Assembly: GCA_033065855.1 (NCBI GenBank)
Contig: JAVXUO010000962.1
Span: 1-64,000, forward strand
Direction of reading: 5' to 3'
From: Escallonia rubra
Taxonomy: Eukaryota; Streptophyta; Magnoliopsida; Escalloniales; Escalloniaceae
DNA length: 64,000 nucleotides
Shown: piece after piece, positions 1 to 11,214 of the stretch
Layout: every line of letters begins with the position of its first letter
How positions within the stretch are numbered: position 1 is the stretch's first letter
The notes under the pieces: model-generated
Database searches by the model: none
What the model saw: only the letters and a program-made list of their open reading frames with translations
Told to the model about the DNA's origin: nothing
Position numbers and translations under genes: made by a program

Positions 1-331
1 TTAGAACTCAACTTAATCAATACACTTACTTATTATGACTCAATTTTGACTATTATATTCTTATAATCACTCATTAACATGAATGTAAAAATTTATATAT
101 TGAAAAAATAAAAAATAACATATTAGATTTAGAAGGAAAAAAATTACGTTCTAATTGAGTTAAATGTACTATCATTATTCAAATATATTTACATATACGT
201 AATATACATAAGCTAATCATCATTAAAAATGAATAATGCGATATTTTTTACATTATATATATATATATATATATATATGTACATATATGTGTATATAGGT
301 ATATATATATATACATTACATATATATACAT

Positions 332-366
<35 letters not shown>

Positions 367-861
367 CCTATATACATATATATGTACCTATATATATAAA
401 TATATATATATATATAGATACATATGTATATATATATACATCTTTATATATATATACATATCTTCATATATATACCTATATATATATATATATATATATT
501 ACTTTTTAAATTGCATATCTGACTTTTAATTCGTACTTTGTACAAACTCTAGATATGATTTTTTGCTTATCCGGCCTTATCTTGTCCTTATATCCTGATT
601 GGATATTGTAATCCTTGTTACTTCATCCTTTTTGCTTGCGTAAATTATTATGAAATATAGTTCCACTTGCTTATATAGTTGAAAACTACTGGCAATAGAA
701 AATTGTTTTATTAGCTATGCTACTTCCAATTCAAATAGTTTTGCAGGCAAATGAGGTTTCTACTCCTCTGGTGTGACTTGCTCGTTGTTTAGTAACCCGA
801 AGGTTGGAGGAGAAGAAAAATTCAAGCCGAAATAAATTGAATGCAGAGAAGGGATTGGACA
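1..861. repeat. AT-rich intergenic DNA with TA microsatellites
   Basis: From about 241 to 500 the sequence is nearly pure TA/TATATACA-type simple repeat, in several blocks broken by GTATATAG-like units. The flanks (1-240 and 501-861) are AT-rich and show no open frame, splice pattern or family I recognise. Confidence 0.8.
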
Positions 862-996
862 TGGTAACTCCGCGATGTCGCGGGTAGCGAACCACCCATT
901 CCCTAATCCGAACACTTTACTGGACCACTCAATCGGTAGGAGCGACGAGCGGTGTAAACAAGGGACAGGGACGTAATCAAGGGGAGCTGATGACTC
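862..996 (-). pseudogene. Fragment of nuclear 18S rRNA (3' region), antisense
   Basis: The plus strand matches from memory the reverse complement of the 3' part of plant nuclear 18S rRNA, including the conserved stretches CAATCGGTAGGAGCGACG, GGGACGTA and GAGCTGATGACTC. Several positions differ from the usual plant sequence (for example GAGCGG where GGGCGG is expected), and neither the rest of 18S nor the ITS is next to it. It is therefore a decayed rDNA scrap inserted in ordinary chromatin, not a working rRNA gene. I treat it as nuclear rather than mitochondrial 18S because it fits the eukaryotic helix 44 flank. Confidence 0.75.
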
Positions 997-1009
997 TTGA
1001 TGATATATT

Positions 1010-1700
1010 ATATTAGTTACCGTAAAAATTCAAGTTTCTAATTGGGAATACTAAATAGGAGGTGGACTTTCTTGTTAAAATTGGTAAGCTAATCCATCCT
1101 ATGAGCATACTTTTGATATGTACAACATGCTTTAATGTGGTACCAGAGCCAGACCCGTTACCTTGTATCTTCTCAACTCATGCCGTAATCTAGTCTTTAC
1201 TTGATTCGGATGAAGGTCCACTCTTCTCCGCCTCTCATGAAGTAATATGATCTTTCAGCAATTCGAATCAAGAATATCAATTATCACTGTTATCACCAAA
1301 TGCCACATTTTATGTGCCGATAGATGTTATGATGTATTCCAAGTCTATTAGGAATAAGAAGTTGTTGAGACTATAATCCCACTGAGACCCTAATAATAAG
1401 TACTTTAACATATGAGTCTTATGCACTTCTTCCCTCATTACCAATTGATTTTGAACTAGATGTTTTCATATGCTATCAGAGCAGGTTTGTCCCAAGCCTA
1501 GCAGACAATTCAAAATTAAACTCATGACCACCCAATTTATTTCATCCATACTTTTATTCACTCAAAAGAAGTCCAGTCACATGTTAGAGAATGAATCAAG
1601 ACTATTATCCCACATTAGAAAACTAATGATATGTACCTCAATATATTATCCTTGTGAGCCTCTTCTGTAATCAATTGATTTAATTTTGAGTTGAATACTT
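1010..1700 (+). mobile_element. TRIM-like / small copia LTR relics
   Basis: Two short LTR-like blocks begin at 1363 (TGTTGAGACTATAATCCCAC) and 1582 (TGTTAGAGAATGAATCAAG). They share the order of several segments, including an ATCCCAC segment and a CAATTGATTT segment near the end. The first is followed at 1471 by TGCTATCAGAGCAGG, and another copy of the same signal, TGGTACCAGAGCC, lies at 1139. Both resemble the initiator-Met tRNA primer site (TGGTATCAGAGC) used by copia and TRIM elements. With about 110 bp between the LTR-like blocks there is no room for genes, which fits a terminal-repeat retrotransposon in miniature. The copies are diverged, so the boundaries are approximate. Confidence 0.45.
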
Positions 1701-4700
1701 ATACTGTCTTTATTCCAATTTGCGTGCTTTTAGGATGAGCACTAAACTTTAACACTTGTGAAGAAATAGGATGGAACTTGAATATGTAATTACTCGACTA
1801 GAGTTGTATTTTGATTTATATTACATGGTACATGATGATAAAACAAAAAATAAGTTCCATAGTTAGGTGCTTGAGTTCTAATTTACACATTCATAGTCCA
1901 GAGCAAATAAAGAAATGACAACAATAAGAAAGCTTCCAGAGTTGCCACATCTTTTTTATATGGAAATATGCAAGGAAACAAAACCTTAGCACGTCAAGAA
2001 CATATTGATTACACTGAAGAAAGCTTGAATGAACTTGGCTACCATATAATAAAAGCAGGTACAGCTCTGATCTCAACGTAGCGCCTTTAGTAGCAACCAG
2101 TGCATCACTATTGCTTGAACTTTTGGCTATTATAATCTTCAAGGGGCATAAAGAAAAGTATATAGTCTAAATTCCTGGGCTACTTTTAGGCTGTGTAGTA
2201 TGTCATGTTCGATAAGAGTTCCGGATATGATAAAAAATAATTCTATTTGACGTTTGGTCACGCATTTAAAGGGTGAATAGGTAATCTGCTGGACTGCTTT
2301 TCTATAGGGGCCGATGCGGGGAGGGAAGGGGCCGGGAGAAGGGGGGTTAGGGGTGTAACCAAGGTTGGTGGGATTAAAACTGATGCGCCAAGGACCACCC
2401 ACAACACCCACTGCTGACACAGAACCATTGCCGGCAGAGAACTCACATCACAAAGTCTATTGTCGCAGCAGCGATTGGTGGTGGTGGATTGAGAAATCAG
2501 AGGGGAAGGTAATGAGGTGTTCGGTGGTGGGAGTGGTCCATGGGTGATGGAGGTTGGTGGCAACCAGTGGTGGATGCAATTGATGGGTAATGGAAATTGG
2601 TAGTAATTGGTGGTGGTGCGATCTATGGGTGGTAGGTGTGATTTGTGGGTGATGTGGTGGTGTGTTCATGCCTGTGGTGTTTGCTACTGGGGATCTATTA
2701 GGCTGATGGTTGCAGTGGTGGTTGTTACCAGTAGTGAAGGAAGCAAGATATATATATCATATTCGGCCTCTAATTTGAATCTGATCCAAATGCGGGATAT
2801 TACACACACCTTATATGACTTTATCTCTCAGAATGTATTGTTCTAACTTATCGGACTGTATTTTATCCTCTCTCACTTAACAATCCTGTACCAAAAGACC
2901 ACCTGGACTCAGAGAATAGTAACTGTACGTGGGAGCAGCAAAAGTATCTGTACAACTTTCAGATGTGGTGGCTGCAGGTCTTTTCTAGGTGTGCGTGTAT
3001 CCTGCGGGTTGTTATAAGTTGACTTGTACTTGATTTCGGGGAACTTAAGACTTTTTTGTTTATCTCGCACAATAACAGAAGTATTTTTATAGAGACAAGA
3101 CATGAACGAGACCCCCCTCACGTTACTAACAACTACCGAACAATTTAAGCACTCCATGTGGGGGACATTTTGTTCGCATCTACAACAGAAACAGCTAAAA
3201 GAGGTTAAACCCTACATCTACTTGTTATTTCAACAGCAAAGAAGACCTTACATTGAAAAAGTTTGGTATAGGGAGTTCTTGTATGTCTCTAACTACGATC
3301 TGTTCGCTGTTTTAGGGTGCACAAAGAAGTTCCCAGATTCTGAATTGTTGTTTTGCAGGATATTTGATCAACCAACTACCAGCCAAGCTGAAAGCAGTGA
3401 ATAGCTTAGCATGGACAATGGAGCAAAGGCTTCTCAACGTATTTGTTATGGCAAACTTTAGGAATGTTTGTTGACAGCCTGCTCTCAGCAGAGATGGAGA
3501 CTATCTAGCTACCCCATCCATCATCCATCAGCCTGCGCTCAGCAGAGTTTAGGTTGCATCTTTTTAGGGACAGACAAAGGATGAAAGGATACAAAGGAAA
3601 CACCCCAACGTACCAGTCTACCATGCGGCCATCCGAAAGTTCATAAAATAGTAAAATGATTTGAGCAGCCAATTCAGAATATATTTCAGTCAATTTTGGT
3701 GGTACTTGATCACCTCTTTCTTTCATTTCTTAACATTTTTAGATAGGTATTTTAGCTTAATTTCATACTACATTAGGAGGGCGAAGAACGTACGGGCTAG
3801 GATATTGTTTTAGCTCCAACGATCTTCAAGTGGACAAAGAGAACAACAAGCAATACTCGCGAATTATCTCTACATTTAATAATAATCGGATTTGCTCTGA
3901 AGGCTACGGCCTTGGCAAAAACGAAGTACCAATCCTTGGAGAAACACAAATTAAATAAAAATATAACTAAGTAGGAAAGGCAAGCAAAGTATGGAAACGA
4001 AAATTTACCAGAAAAAAACAGCCCGGAATATGAGATTCTGAAGAACTGAATGGCACTGTGTCCTTACGTACTGTCTCATTTTGTATATCACAATGCGTGG
4101 CGGTTGCAAAGTTACAGCACTTTTAAACCCTACCGGCCAGGATTAGTTTACTCTTGGACTGCTTTGACAAAAAGTTTACTGATTCCACTTTTACCTCTTA
4201 ATTTCTCTATATTTAAATCTCTTCCTATGCATGCAGAAGACTATTTTTCCTCCCACATCATCATTTGCAGTTGAAGGCTGCAATAGAAGAATTTACTAGA
4301 AAATATGCTGAAGCAATGAGAAAAGACAACATGACATATACAGCCTGTGCAGGAATAACTAAAACTGGGGGCATGGCCGCCTAATGTAGAACATGAACTC
4401 GAAGAAAATTTATTTGGCACATTGTCAAGCAGCCATGTCGTGGAAGAGGAACAGTATTTGAACACGAAGACCATCATCAGCAACATCATATATAGAATCT
4501 ACAAACTTATCTCCTAACAAAGATCTGAAGATGCGAGTGAAAATTGTTTATATCAAAAAATTATCTGATTCCGCGATTCTCAGTTTATGTTCTTGGAGTA
4601 AATGCTAATGCGGTTCGTCATATTATTGATGAAATTCTTATGTAGACATGAACCATTGGTGTGGCACTGATCATCTAGTCCTTGGTATTGCAGCAGAAGA

Positions 4701-4943
4701 CAAAAATTACGAGAAGCAAATTTGGTAGCACTAGCAAAATTCGTGTCGGCATCAAGATCAAATGCAATTTTATCATCCATGAACATGAGTAAGTGATAAT
4801 AGTTTTTCACTTTTAATTTCTTCAAAGCTACATTATTTTACACCTAAGCAGCCCCTCAATCATCCGATCTTATGGAGATCAATGGACAAAGCTATTTGCT
4901 ATAACATGTACAAAAAGATAAAAAAATATATGTTCGTTCTATT
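1701..4943. other. Intergenic DNA without a recognisable gene
   Basis: No supported gene. From 2290 to 2720 there is strand-asymmetric GGTGGT/CCACC low-complexity DNA that gives spurious Pro/His- or Trp/Val-rich frames. Around 4265-4380 the plus strand encodes an exon-like stretch (LKAAIEEFTRKYAEAMRKD) with nearby AG and GT dinucleotides, but I cannot tie it to a family or to further exons. The region just downstream of the Nudix stop (about 4800-4943) is presumably that gene's 3' UTR. Confidence 0.6.
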
Positions 4944-6371
4944 TCACAGGGCATAGGAAACATCTTCTTCCCTTTTATACCTCGGATCTGATAGCCTATG
5001 AACTAAAATATCTAGGGCTTCCTTCATCCACGAATGCTGGCAAACTTCTCTAGCTTCAGTCGCTGACATCTACGAAAAGAAAAAAGTTCAACCAATGTCA
5101 GTATATCAAGACAGCATTTGAGGGAATAAGTAGAACCAACTGTTATATATAAAACCCTAAGTCAGCATACCCATATCCTTTGCCGGAACTCTTTTTCAGG
5201 CCACAGATCGAGTTGTTCAGTGACAAGCAAAGGGAACATGTGACCATCATGGTACGTTCCACGGCTTTTGCTCTTAAAACTCCACGTACCTAATTCACAC
5301 TGCGACATACATCATAAGATCTTTACATCAGAACTTAATTCTCGAAGTCTTAGTACAATTGCAAGGGCAGAGATTACACAAGGAATATAACCAAAGTCTT
5401 ACCTCAACGTTGCCAAGAACCCCGGCTTCTTCAAGGGACTCGCGTGAAGCTGCTTCTTGTAGAGACTCATCAAGTTCCCAACCTCCCTGGAGATTAGTAA
5501 TGTAAAAGTTTAGTCACTTTTGATGTTCGCTTAGCAATCAGCTCAAGCTTTTAGACGAACGTGGTGGTCATTGTAACAAAGAAAATGAGAAGATTTGAAA
5601 GAATTATTTTCTGCTTCAATAGCCAATGAATATGTCTCTCAATTATGAATCATTCAACATAATTGTCTACTATTTTCCTATTCTTTATCTAGGAAGAAAT
5701 TTAACTATAATAGCAGTATTACCTTAGGAAACATCATTGATTTTCCTTTCTGTGAACTTATGACAAGGACCTCCAATTCATCATTTAAGGTACCAGCCTT
5801 GCCATCTTTATATCTATATGGAATACATCTGCATAACTCAAATAAATAAGGAAAATTCAGACAGACAGCTCATATATCCGCGGAAGATAAAAAGCATAGT
5901 TGAAGAGAAGACAAGGACTTGAATCATAGAAGACAAGGAAAGTGGCAATTGGTTTACAACTTTATATTACATAGTCGCTCTTTTAATTTTGAGGATCTTC
6001 AAAAGTTGAGTGTACTTTCAGGTCCCAGCCATGATTTCTGGATAGAATCTAAACTTTGAACTATATACTTCAAAAGTTTATGGAAAATTTTGAAAGGAAA
6101 ATTGGAATTGACCGTAAGATTCTAGCATGAAATAACGAGGAAAATGGCCCGAAACCCACAGCAAAATATACTTCTTTTGAGGGATGTATGCACCCACAAC
6201 CATAAACCGGTCTAATGCTAAGGAATACTGCTCTTGTATTACTTTCTATAAACCACAAAGCAAGAAAGTGAAGAATATAAGAGAAGGGAAAACACACCCA
6301 ACGACGAGGCGCCGGCCTTTGTTGCTGTATCTCTGCAAATGTCTTCCAGTTCGAGAAGCCAAACAGACCAT
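4944..6371 (-). CDS. Nudix hydrolase, AtNUDT17/18-type
   Basis: Nudix-family enzymes hydrolyse nucleoside diphosphates linked to another moiety. This plant subgroup (NUDT4/17/18/21 and relatives) probably acts on nucleotide-type or diphosphoinositol-type substrates; the substrate is not deducible here. I read five exons: 6371-6298, 5828-5723, 5486-5403, 5299-5171 and 5069-4944. All have GT-AG junctions and join in frame to 172 aa, close to the usual 170-185. The Nudix box covers residues 61-83 (GGWELDES at its start, then RESLEEAGV) and keeps the G-x5-E-x7-RE-x2-EE-x-G spacing; the third position of the REU triplet is Ser, as I recall for plant members. Also typical are the N-terminus MVCLASRTGR, VLVISSQKG before the box, GTYHDGHMFPLLV after it, and WMKEALDIL near the C-terminus. 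An alternative start, or an organellar signal further upstream, is not visible. The family is certain, the exact orthologue is not. Confidence 0.93.
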
Positions 6372-6504
6372 CTTCTTCTTAAGTGCTTAATTACAGAGAC
6401 GGATCCTGATATATAACACTTGATCAAGCTCAGAAGACCATCTTCTTCTTAAGTGCTTAATTACAGAGACGGATCCTGATATATAACACTTGATCAAGCT
6501 CAGA
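6365..6504. repeat. 70-bp tandem duplication across the Nudix start codon
   Basis: Two perfect copies with period 70 (6365-6434 and 6435-6504) cover the end of the 5' leader and the first bases of the Nudix CDS. In the gene's direction the upstream copy carries its own ATG at 6441, which reads ATG GTC TTC TGA, a three-residue upstream ORF ending 58 nt before the true ATG at 6371. The absence of any mismatch says the duplication is recent or is an assembly artefact. Confidence 0.95.
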
Positions 6505-6534
6505 ACATGTATCTAAGTAAGAAGTCTGTAGGCA

Positions 6535-6631
6535 GAGAGAGAGAGAGAGAGAGAGAGAGTTTGAGATATGGATGGATAAGAGGGAAATGCCGGGGATGGG
6601 CGAGGCTCTTGTGTGCTATAAATATTTATAG
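6535..6631 (-). promoter_or_regulatory. TATA box and pyrimidine-rich leader of the Nudix gene
   Basis: A palindromic CTATAAATATTTATAG lies at 6616-6631, about 245 bp upstream of the Nudix ATG in that gene's direction. Between it and the start is a (GA)n run at about 6535-6559, which reads as (CT)n in the transcript, a common plant 5'-UTR feature. The TATA box predicts a leader of roughly 210-220 nt that contains the whole 70-bp duplication. Because the box is palindromic it does not by itself set direction. Confidence 0.55.
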
Positions 6632-7180
6632 AGCAAAGATAGAAAAAAGGAAAGGTGGGCGCTGGCAATACAGACAAGACACCGTGTGTGATGCGCACAG
6701 CGTATATGTGTGTTGAAAGAGCCACTCCCTTCAACGACCAAATTAATTAATTAAACAAAAACCAAAAGGCCACACCAAAATGAAAAGTGAAACCTACTTC
6801 CCCTGTATGTACCAAAAAAAGAAACCTACTTCCCCTGTCTTATCATTATTATGTAATAATAAAGTGTATGTAGTCGTATTTATTACACTTTCCAGTCTCA
6901 TCACTCATGGTTGTTTTACAGTTTAACATCCACTTTGGTTCATTACAATTTTTGATTTACTTTTTACGAATTTGTAGAATAAATTTAGTAAATATACGAA
7001 TTTATCTATACTCTTTAAGTTCAATCTAATGTTTAAATTTACCAAAACATTATTTCTAAAAATTCAGCTAAGTAGTATAGTACCTTTAATCTCGTTGAAT
7101 CAGTTTTTCCATCATATTACTCATCATTTTAGAGACAAGATTTTAAGGGCAAGCTTTGCAAACTTGCTATAGCAGATATA
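6632..7180. other. Upstream intergenic DNA
   Basis: AT-rich sequence upstream of the Nudix promoter. I see no gene or clear repeat. Confidence 0.6.
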
Positions 7181-7780
7181 GGGTTCGTTTGACAAAATTT
7201 TTTTTTTGTTTTCAGTTTTTAAAGAGTAATTTTTTAAAGAGCAGCTTAATGTTTTTTTTTTATAAAAACAAGTGGGTGTTTTATAACCCCTTTTTTTTTG
7301 TGTTTGGTAACCCTTTTTATTTTGACTTTTTTTTTTTTTGGTGGTTTGCGGTGGCGGTGGTGGGGTGTAGCGGTGGTGGTGGCTGGAGGTGGCTGCCGGT
7401 GGTCGCCGGCAGTGGTCGCCGGCGGCCGGAGGTGGTCGCCGGCGGCCGGAGGTGTTCGCCGGCGGCCGGAGGTGGTCGCCGGCGGCCGGAGGTGGTCGCC
7501 GGCGGCCGGAGGTGGCTGCCGGCAGTCTCCGGCGGTGGTCGCCGGCGGCCGGCGGTGGTCGCCTGAGGTGGCTGCCGGCGGTGGGAGGGTGGTGGTGGTG
7601 GTCTAAGAAAAAAAAACCAAAAGTGAAAAAAAAAACCAGTTTCTGGAGTTTTTTTTTTTACTCTTCAGTTTAAAAACTGGTTTTTAAACTGAAAAAAAAT
7701 GGTTACCAAACGCTCCTGTTTTGTTTCAGTTTTTAAAAACAGGAAAAAAAAAGAGGAATTTTTTTTTGTCAAACCTAGCC
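7181..7780. mobile_element. Nested fold-back MITEs
   Basis: Outer ends GGGTTCGTTTGACAAA (7181) and, inverted, GGCTAGGTTTGACAAA (ending 7780) agree at 13 of 16 positions. Inside them a second pair, GTTTGGTAACC at 7302-7312 and GGTTACCAAAC at 7701-7711, forms a perfect 11-bp inverted repeat. A further perfect 12-bp stem with a 2-nt loop sits at 7666-7691. The arms are T-rich on one side and A-rich on the other. This looks like one non-autonomous inverted-repeat transposon inside another. I could not find a convincing target-site duplication, so the superfamily (hAT-like is my guess) is open. Confidence 0.6.
7380..7590. repeat. 20-bp GC-rich minisatellite
   Basis: About eight or nine head-to-tail copies of a 20-bp unit, GTCGCCGGCGGCCGGAGGTG, with a few variant copies at both ends, sit in the middle of the MITE pair. 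Because 20 is not a multiple of three, all plus frames stay open through the array and yield Arg/Pro/Gly-rich phantom proteins of up to 136 aa. I do not consider them genes. Confidence 0.9.
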
Positions 7781-8535
7781 ATAGTATATGGTATTTGGAA
7801 GGAAAGAAAGAAATATTAGAATTTTTCAGCAGAAACAAGCTACTCCTCAAGCCCGCGTTCTGTTGTCGAGCAATCGGTGCATTCTCGAGTTAGCAGCCGG
7901 AACAAATTCCTCCTAAAATGCGGCAAACAGACCTCTGCACAGCTCGAGGGATTTGCAACCAGCAGTTTATGGAGATTTGCAACAAGGTGTTTAGGGATTA
8001 ATTGCAGACTTGTGGAGTGGTTGCGTAAAGGGCGTTTTGTTTTTATTGAAATGTTGTTAAACTTATGGCATTATATAGTTGATTTAAGTTTAATGCGATA
8101 CAAGGGTAGTTGAGCAAAAAATAAATAAATAATGAAATAAAAAGACTTCTTCCGATAATCTATTAGAGAATGCTATTTTCACTTTCTAATATACTAATAA
8201 TTATAAAAGCTAAATACTTGTCATTTTTCAAGGAAAAAAAAGATAAAAAAAAAATCTCGAAAAATTAAAACAGCATCTCTCGAAATACTATGAAAGCCCG
8301 CCAAACTAATGACAACTAATAAAATTGGAGGGTTTAATTTTGACTCCCAAATGCAGTACAACAAATCATTTTGACTCCCAAAAGCAGTACGACCAATTCC
8401 ACACACACAGAGAACCAGAGGAGTATGCGCGTCACGACTCACGTCGCTTTACCAGGCTGATCCCAAGTGGGCGCTTCTGTGCTGTTTCCAGCAGGGCCTT
8501 TGTTTTTTAGTCTAGTTGTTACTCATGTCATCCTG

Positions 8536-8579
<44 letters not shown>

Positions 8580-9123
8580 TATAGTAGTAGTAGTAGTGAT
8601 ATACTACCGAGTAATTGTCAGCATCAGCATCCGAGTCCACGCGGCTCATTCTTGGACTCGGAACTGGTGCAGTTGGAATTTGACAAAAAGAAAAACATAC
8701 ACGTGCACGTGCACGTGTATCATCGAAGGTTGTCACGTTTAGTTCACTTGCTCTCTTTGGTTTTATTTAAACGAAATTGAATGTCAATGACAAATCTGAT
8801 TTTTCTACTTAACTAGTTTTGATTTTGTGTATTCACACACATAAATAATTATTTATAAATATGTATTAAAATTTTCATTTCAATTTAATTATTTATCTAT
8901 CTATCTATCTCGATATTATGTATATAAAGAAAACATGTCTTTTGTTATGACATTGTTTTGGTATTACGTAGTCTATCTAAAATTCTAAAAAAAAAAAGGA
9001 CGCACAAAAAAATTATGGATAGTAAATCACATGTTTGGTTCTCACAATTCAAACTCCATTTAAAAATGTAGTCTAAAGGTTAAACTTGAAATTATCAAAA
9101 ATATCATATTACTAACTTCATTT
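7781..9123. other. Intergenic DNA with an ATT microsatellite
   Basis: No gene recognised. An (ATT)n run occupies about 8537-8578, followed by a short (TAG)n run. A palindromic ACGTGCACGTGCACGT stretch lies near 8700. Confidence 0.7.
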
Positions 9124-9203
9124 TTACACATGCATCGCGTGTGTCACTATAAATAATACGTTTGAAAGTGACTGTATTTGAGCCACACGCGATGCATGTG
9201 TAA
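9124..9203. repeat. Perfect 20-bp inverted repeat, 40-bp loop
   Basis: Arms at 9124-9143 and 9184-9203 are exact reverse complements, with core ACACATGCATCGCGTGTG. This could be a very short fold-back element or a hairpin-forming remnant. Nothing else marks it as an RNA gene. Confidence 0.85.
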
Positions 9204-10081
9204 CGAACGGATAGAAGAAATTTATAAAGAATTATGAATTCATTCCACAAGGAATAACAGAGACGGTGGGAAATTATGATGAGAACATGTGTCATGTGGG
9301 CAGTTTTCACACGAGTCATGTGCTTAGTGGGCCTGTAATACAGAAAAATAGTATTAGATCATATAATTATAGATTACATCTATGATCGTTACTAAGATTT
9401 TTTTAGGAATAAAAATCAATGATTCCAATAAATGAGCTGAAGGGGATAATTGGAAGTTTTAAAAAGGCTTCACCATAACATACATACTCCTCCTTAAAAA
9501 TAGTACTGATGACAAAATTAATAATGGAAACAAAAATGTTAGATATGAATGTTTTAGGAGTTGTAGTTAAAGATGAACTTTAGTAACAATGGTTAACCTT
9601 TTAGCAAGAAATAAGGTAGTAGAATATCACATAAAATGAACGTAATAACTAGCTAGTCTCCCACAAATGTTACTAGTATCAATACTTAGAACCAATATGT
9701 TGAGGTTTGTGTTAACTAAAGACACGAATAAAAGAATCGAAAGATACAAAAACAATGAAAAAGAAAAGTGGGACATGAAATTACATTCATGACGCAAAAT
9801 GAAGAAAAGGAGGGAGATTAGCTATGTTAGAGAGAAAAACAGCGGCAGAAAAATGGGCTTGTCTAAAAAACTAAAAAAGAGTTAAAATTAGAGGGATAGA
9901 AATATAACATAAAATTAAGATAGAAAAAGAGAGTTTTGGATAAAAAGTTAAGGAATAGGTGGAATTGAAACCTATTTATAAGTGTGACATGTTAACGTAG
10001 AAGAGAGAGGGAAATATAAAACCAATTTCATTGAATTGAATTTTTAATGGCAAAATGATAGGCATGCCAATTAGGAAGGAC
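9204..10081. other. Intergenic DNA
   Basis: AT-rich, purine-biased DNA. The stretch around 9700-10000 resembles the dispersed repeat near 26200-26480 in composition and in scattered words (AATCGAAAGATA, GTGGGACAT). No gene. Confidence 0.5.
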
Positions 10082-10377
10082 AACATTAACTTTGTCTAAG
10101 CTTCCACATATTACTACACCAACTTTCCTTCCAGAAACGCAAGAAGCTGATGAGGATCGGAACATAACTTGAGTTTTGGAACAAGATAAAAAATGCATCC
10201 GGTTGGATGAGTCTTCGCGAAGATATCGACGGTTTGATCAGCAGAAGAAACAGGGATAAGACGAAAAGTTTCACATAAAAGATGAGACCGAATAAAATCC
10301 CAATCAGTCTCAATATGTTTTGTGCGCGTGAAAAATGCGTCATTACGAGTAATTTGGATGGAAATATCTTTGACATA

Positions 10378-10422
<45 letters not shown>

Positions 10423-11199
10423 TTTGCTAGAGGGAAAAGAGATTCTGTGTTAGAAAGTAACTAGCGAGGCCAAATGAATTTGGAAGTAGTATATCCGCAA
10501 GAGCCTAATATTCAGCTTCGATGCTAGAGCAAGCAACTGCAGATTGTTTCTTGCTACACCAAGAGATAAGAGATACAATAAAAAAGAAACAATACCCAAT
10601 CTTCCAGCGTCGATCTGGTGGGTCATCAGTCTGATCAGCATCATAGTATATATGTAGTAAAAGGAAAATCTAGATCAAGAACCATAGTTTCTTTGACATA
10701 TCTCAAGATGCGAAGTACGACAAAGTACTGGTGCTTAGACCGAAGAGAAGCCTTAAACTTACTCACTTGTGTGTGTGTGTGTGTGTGTTTTTTTATTTGA
10801 TACCTATGATACCTGGGAGAAAAATCCGGATCAAACAAGTGAGGGACAAATAAACAAGGCAATATTTGATACTAAATTGGCAAACCAAGCACGAGAGGCT
10901 TTGATATCATACCTAGGAAGAGGTTGCATATAACGTCTTCAATAAGTACACAATTGAAAAAGGCATTCTTGACATCCATTTAAGAGAGCATCCTTTTGCA
11001 AGCTGAGGCAATAGCGAGTAGAGACCCAACATAAGTAATTCTGGCAAGAGGAGTAGAGTCGTCCAATCTTACGACCTGTCCCAATTGCCTGTCATTACAA
11101 GAGTAGAACATATGAATTCTAATAAGATTTTTATGCTCCAGAATCTCTTCAAAATTGAGCCATCTTTACAAGATTTTTAGAAACTATGTTGATAAGTTC
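10082..11199 (-). pseudogene. Ty1/copia pol remnant (RT to RNase H)
   Basis: The minus strand, read in several frames, gives decayed copia pol. From upstream to downstream: LARITYVGSLLAIASACKRMLS then MDVKNAFFN (RT motif, usually MDVKNAFLNG); FVVLRILRYVKETM (RT/RNase H connection); DPPDRRWKIGYCFFF and LISWCSKKQSAVACSSIEAEY (RNase H); and a tail matching ARTKHIE...DFIRSHL. Frameshifts, stops, a (TA)n run at about 10380-10421 and a (GT)n run at about 10768-10789 interrupt it. The 5' part of pol stops where the LINE begins. It is a dead fragment. Confidence 0.8.
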
Positions 11200-11214
11200 A
11201 AATATGTAGAAGTT

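Noticed and set aside
3102..3404. 100-codon plus-strand ORF
   Set aside because: No recognisable domain, codon pattern or neighbouring exon; likely chance.
4265..4500. Possible exons (LKAAIEEFTRKYAEAMRKD and a following acidic stretch)
   Set aside because: No family recognised, no start, stop or further exons that join; noted under the intergenic entry only.
7156..7566. 136-, 102- and 94-codon plus-strand ORFs, Arg/Pro/Gly-rich
   Set aside because: Produced by the 20-bp minisatellite reading open in all three frames inside a MITE.
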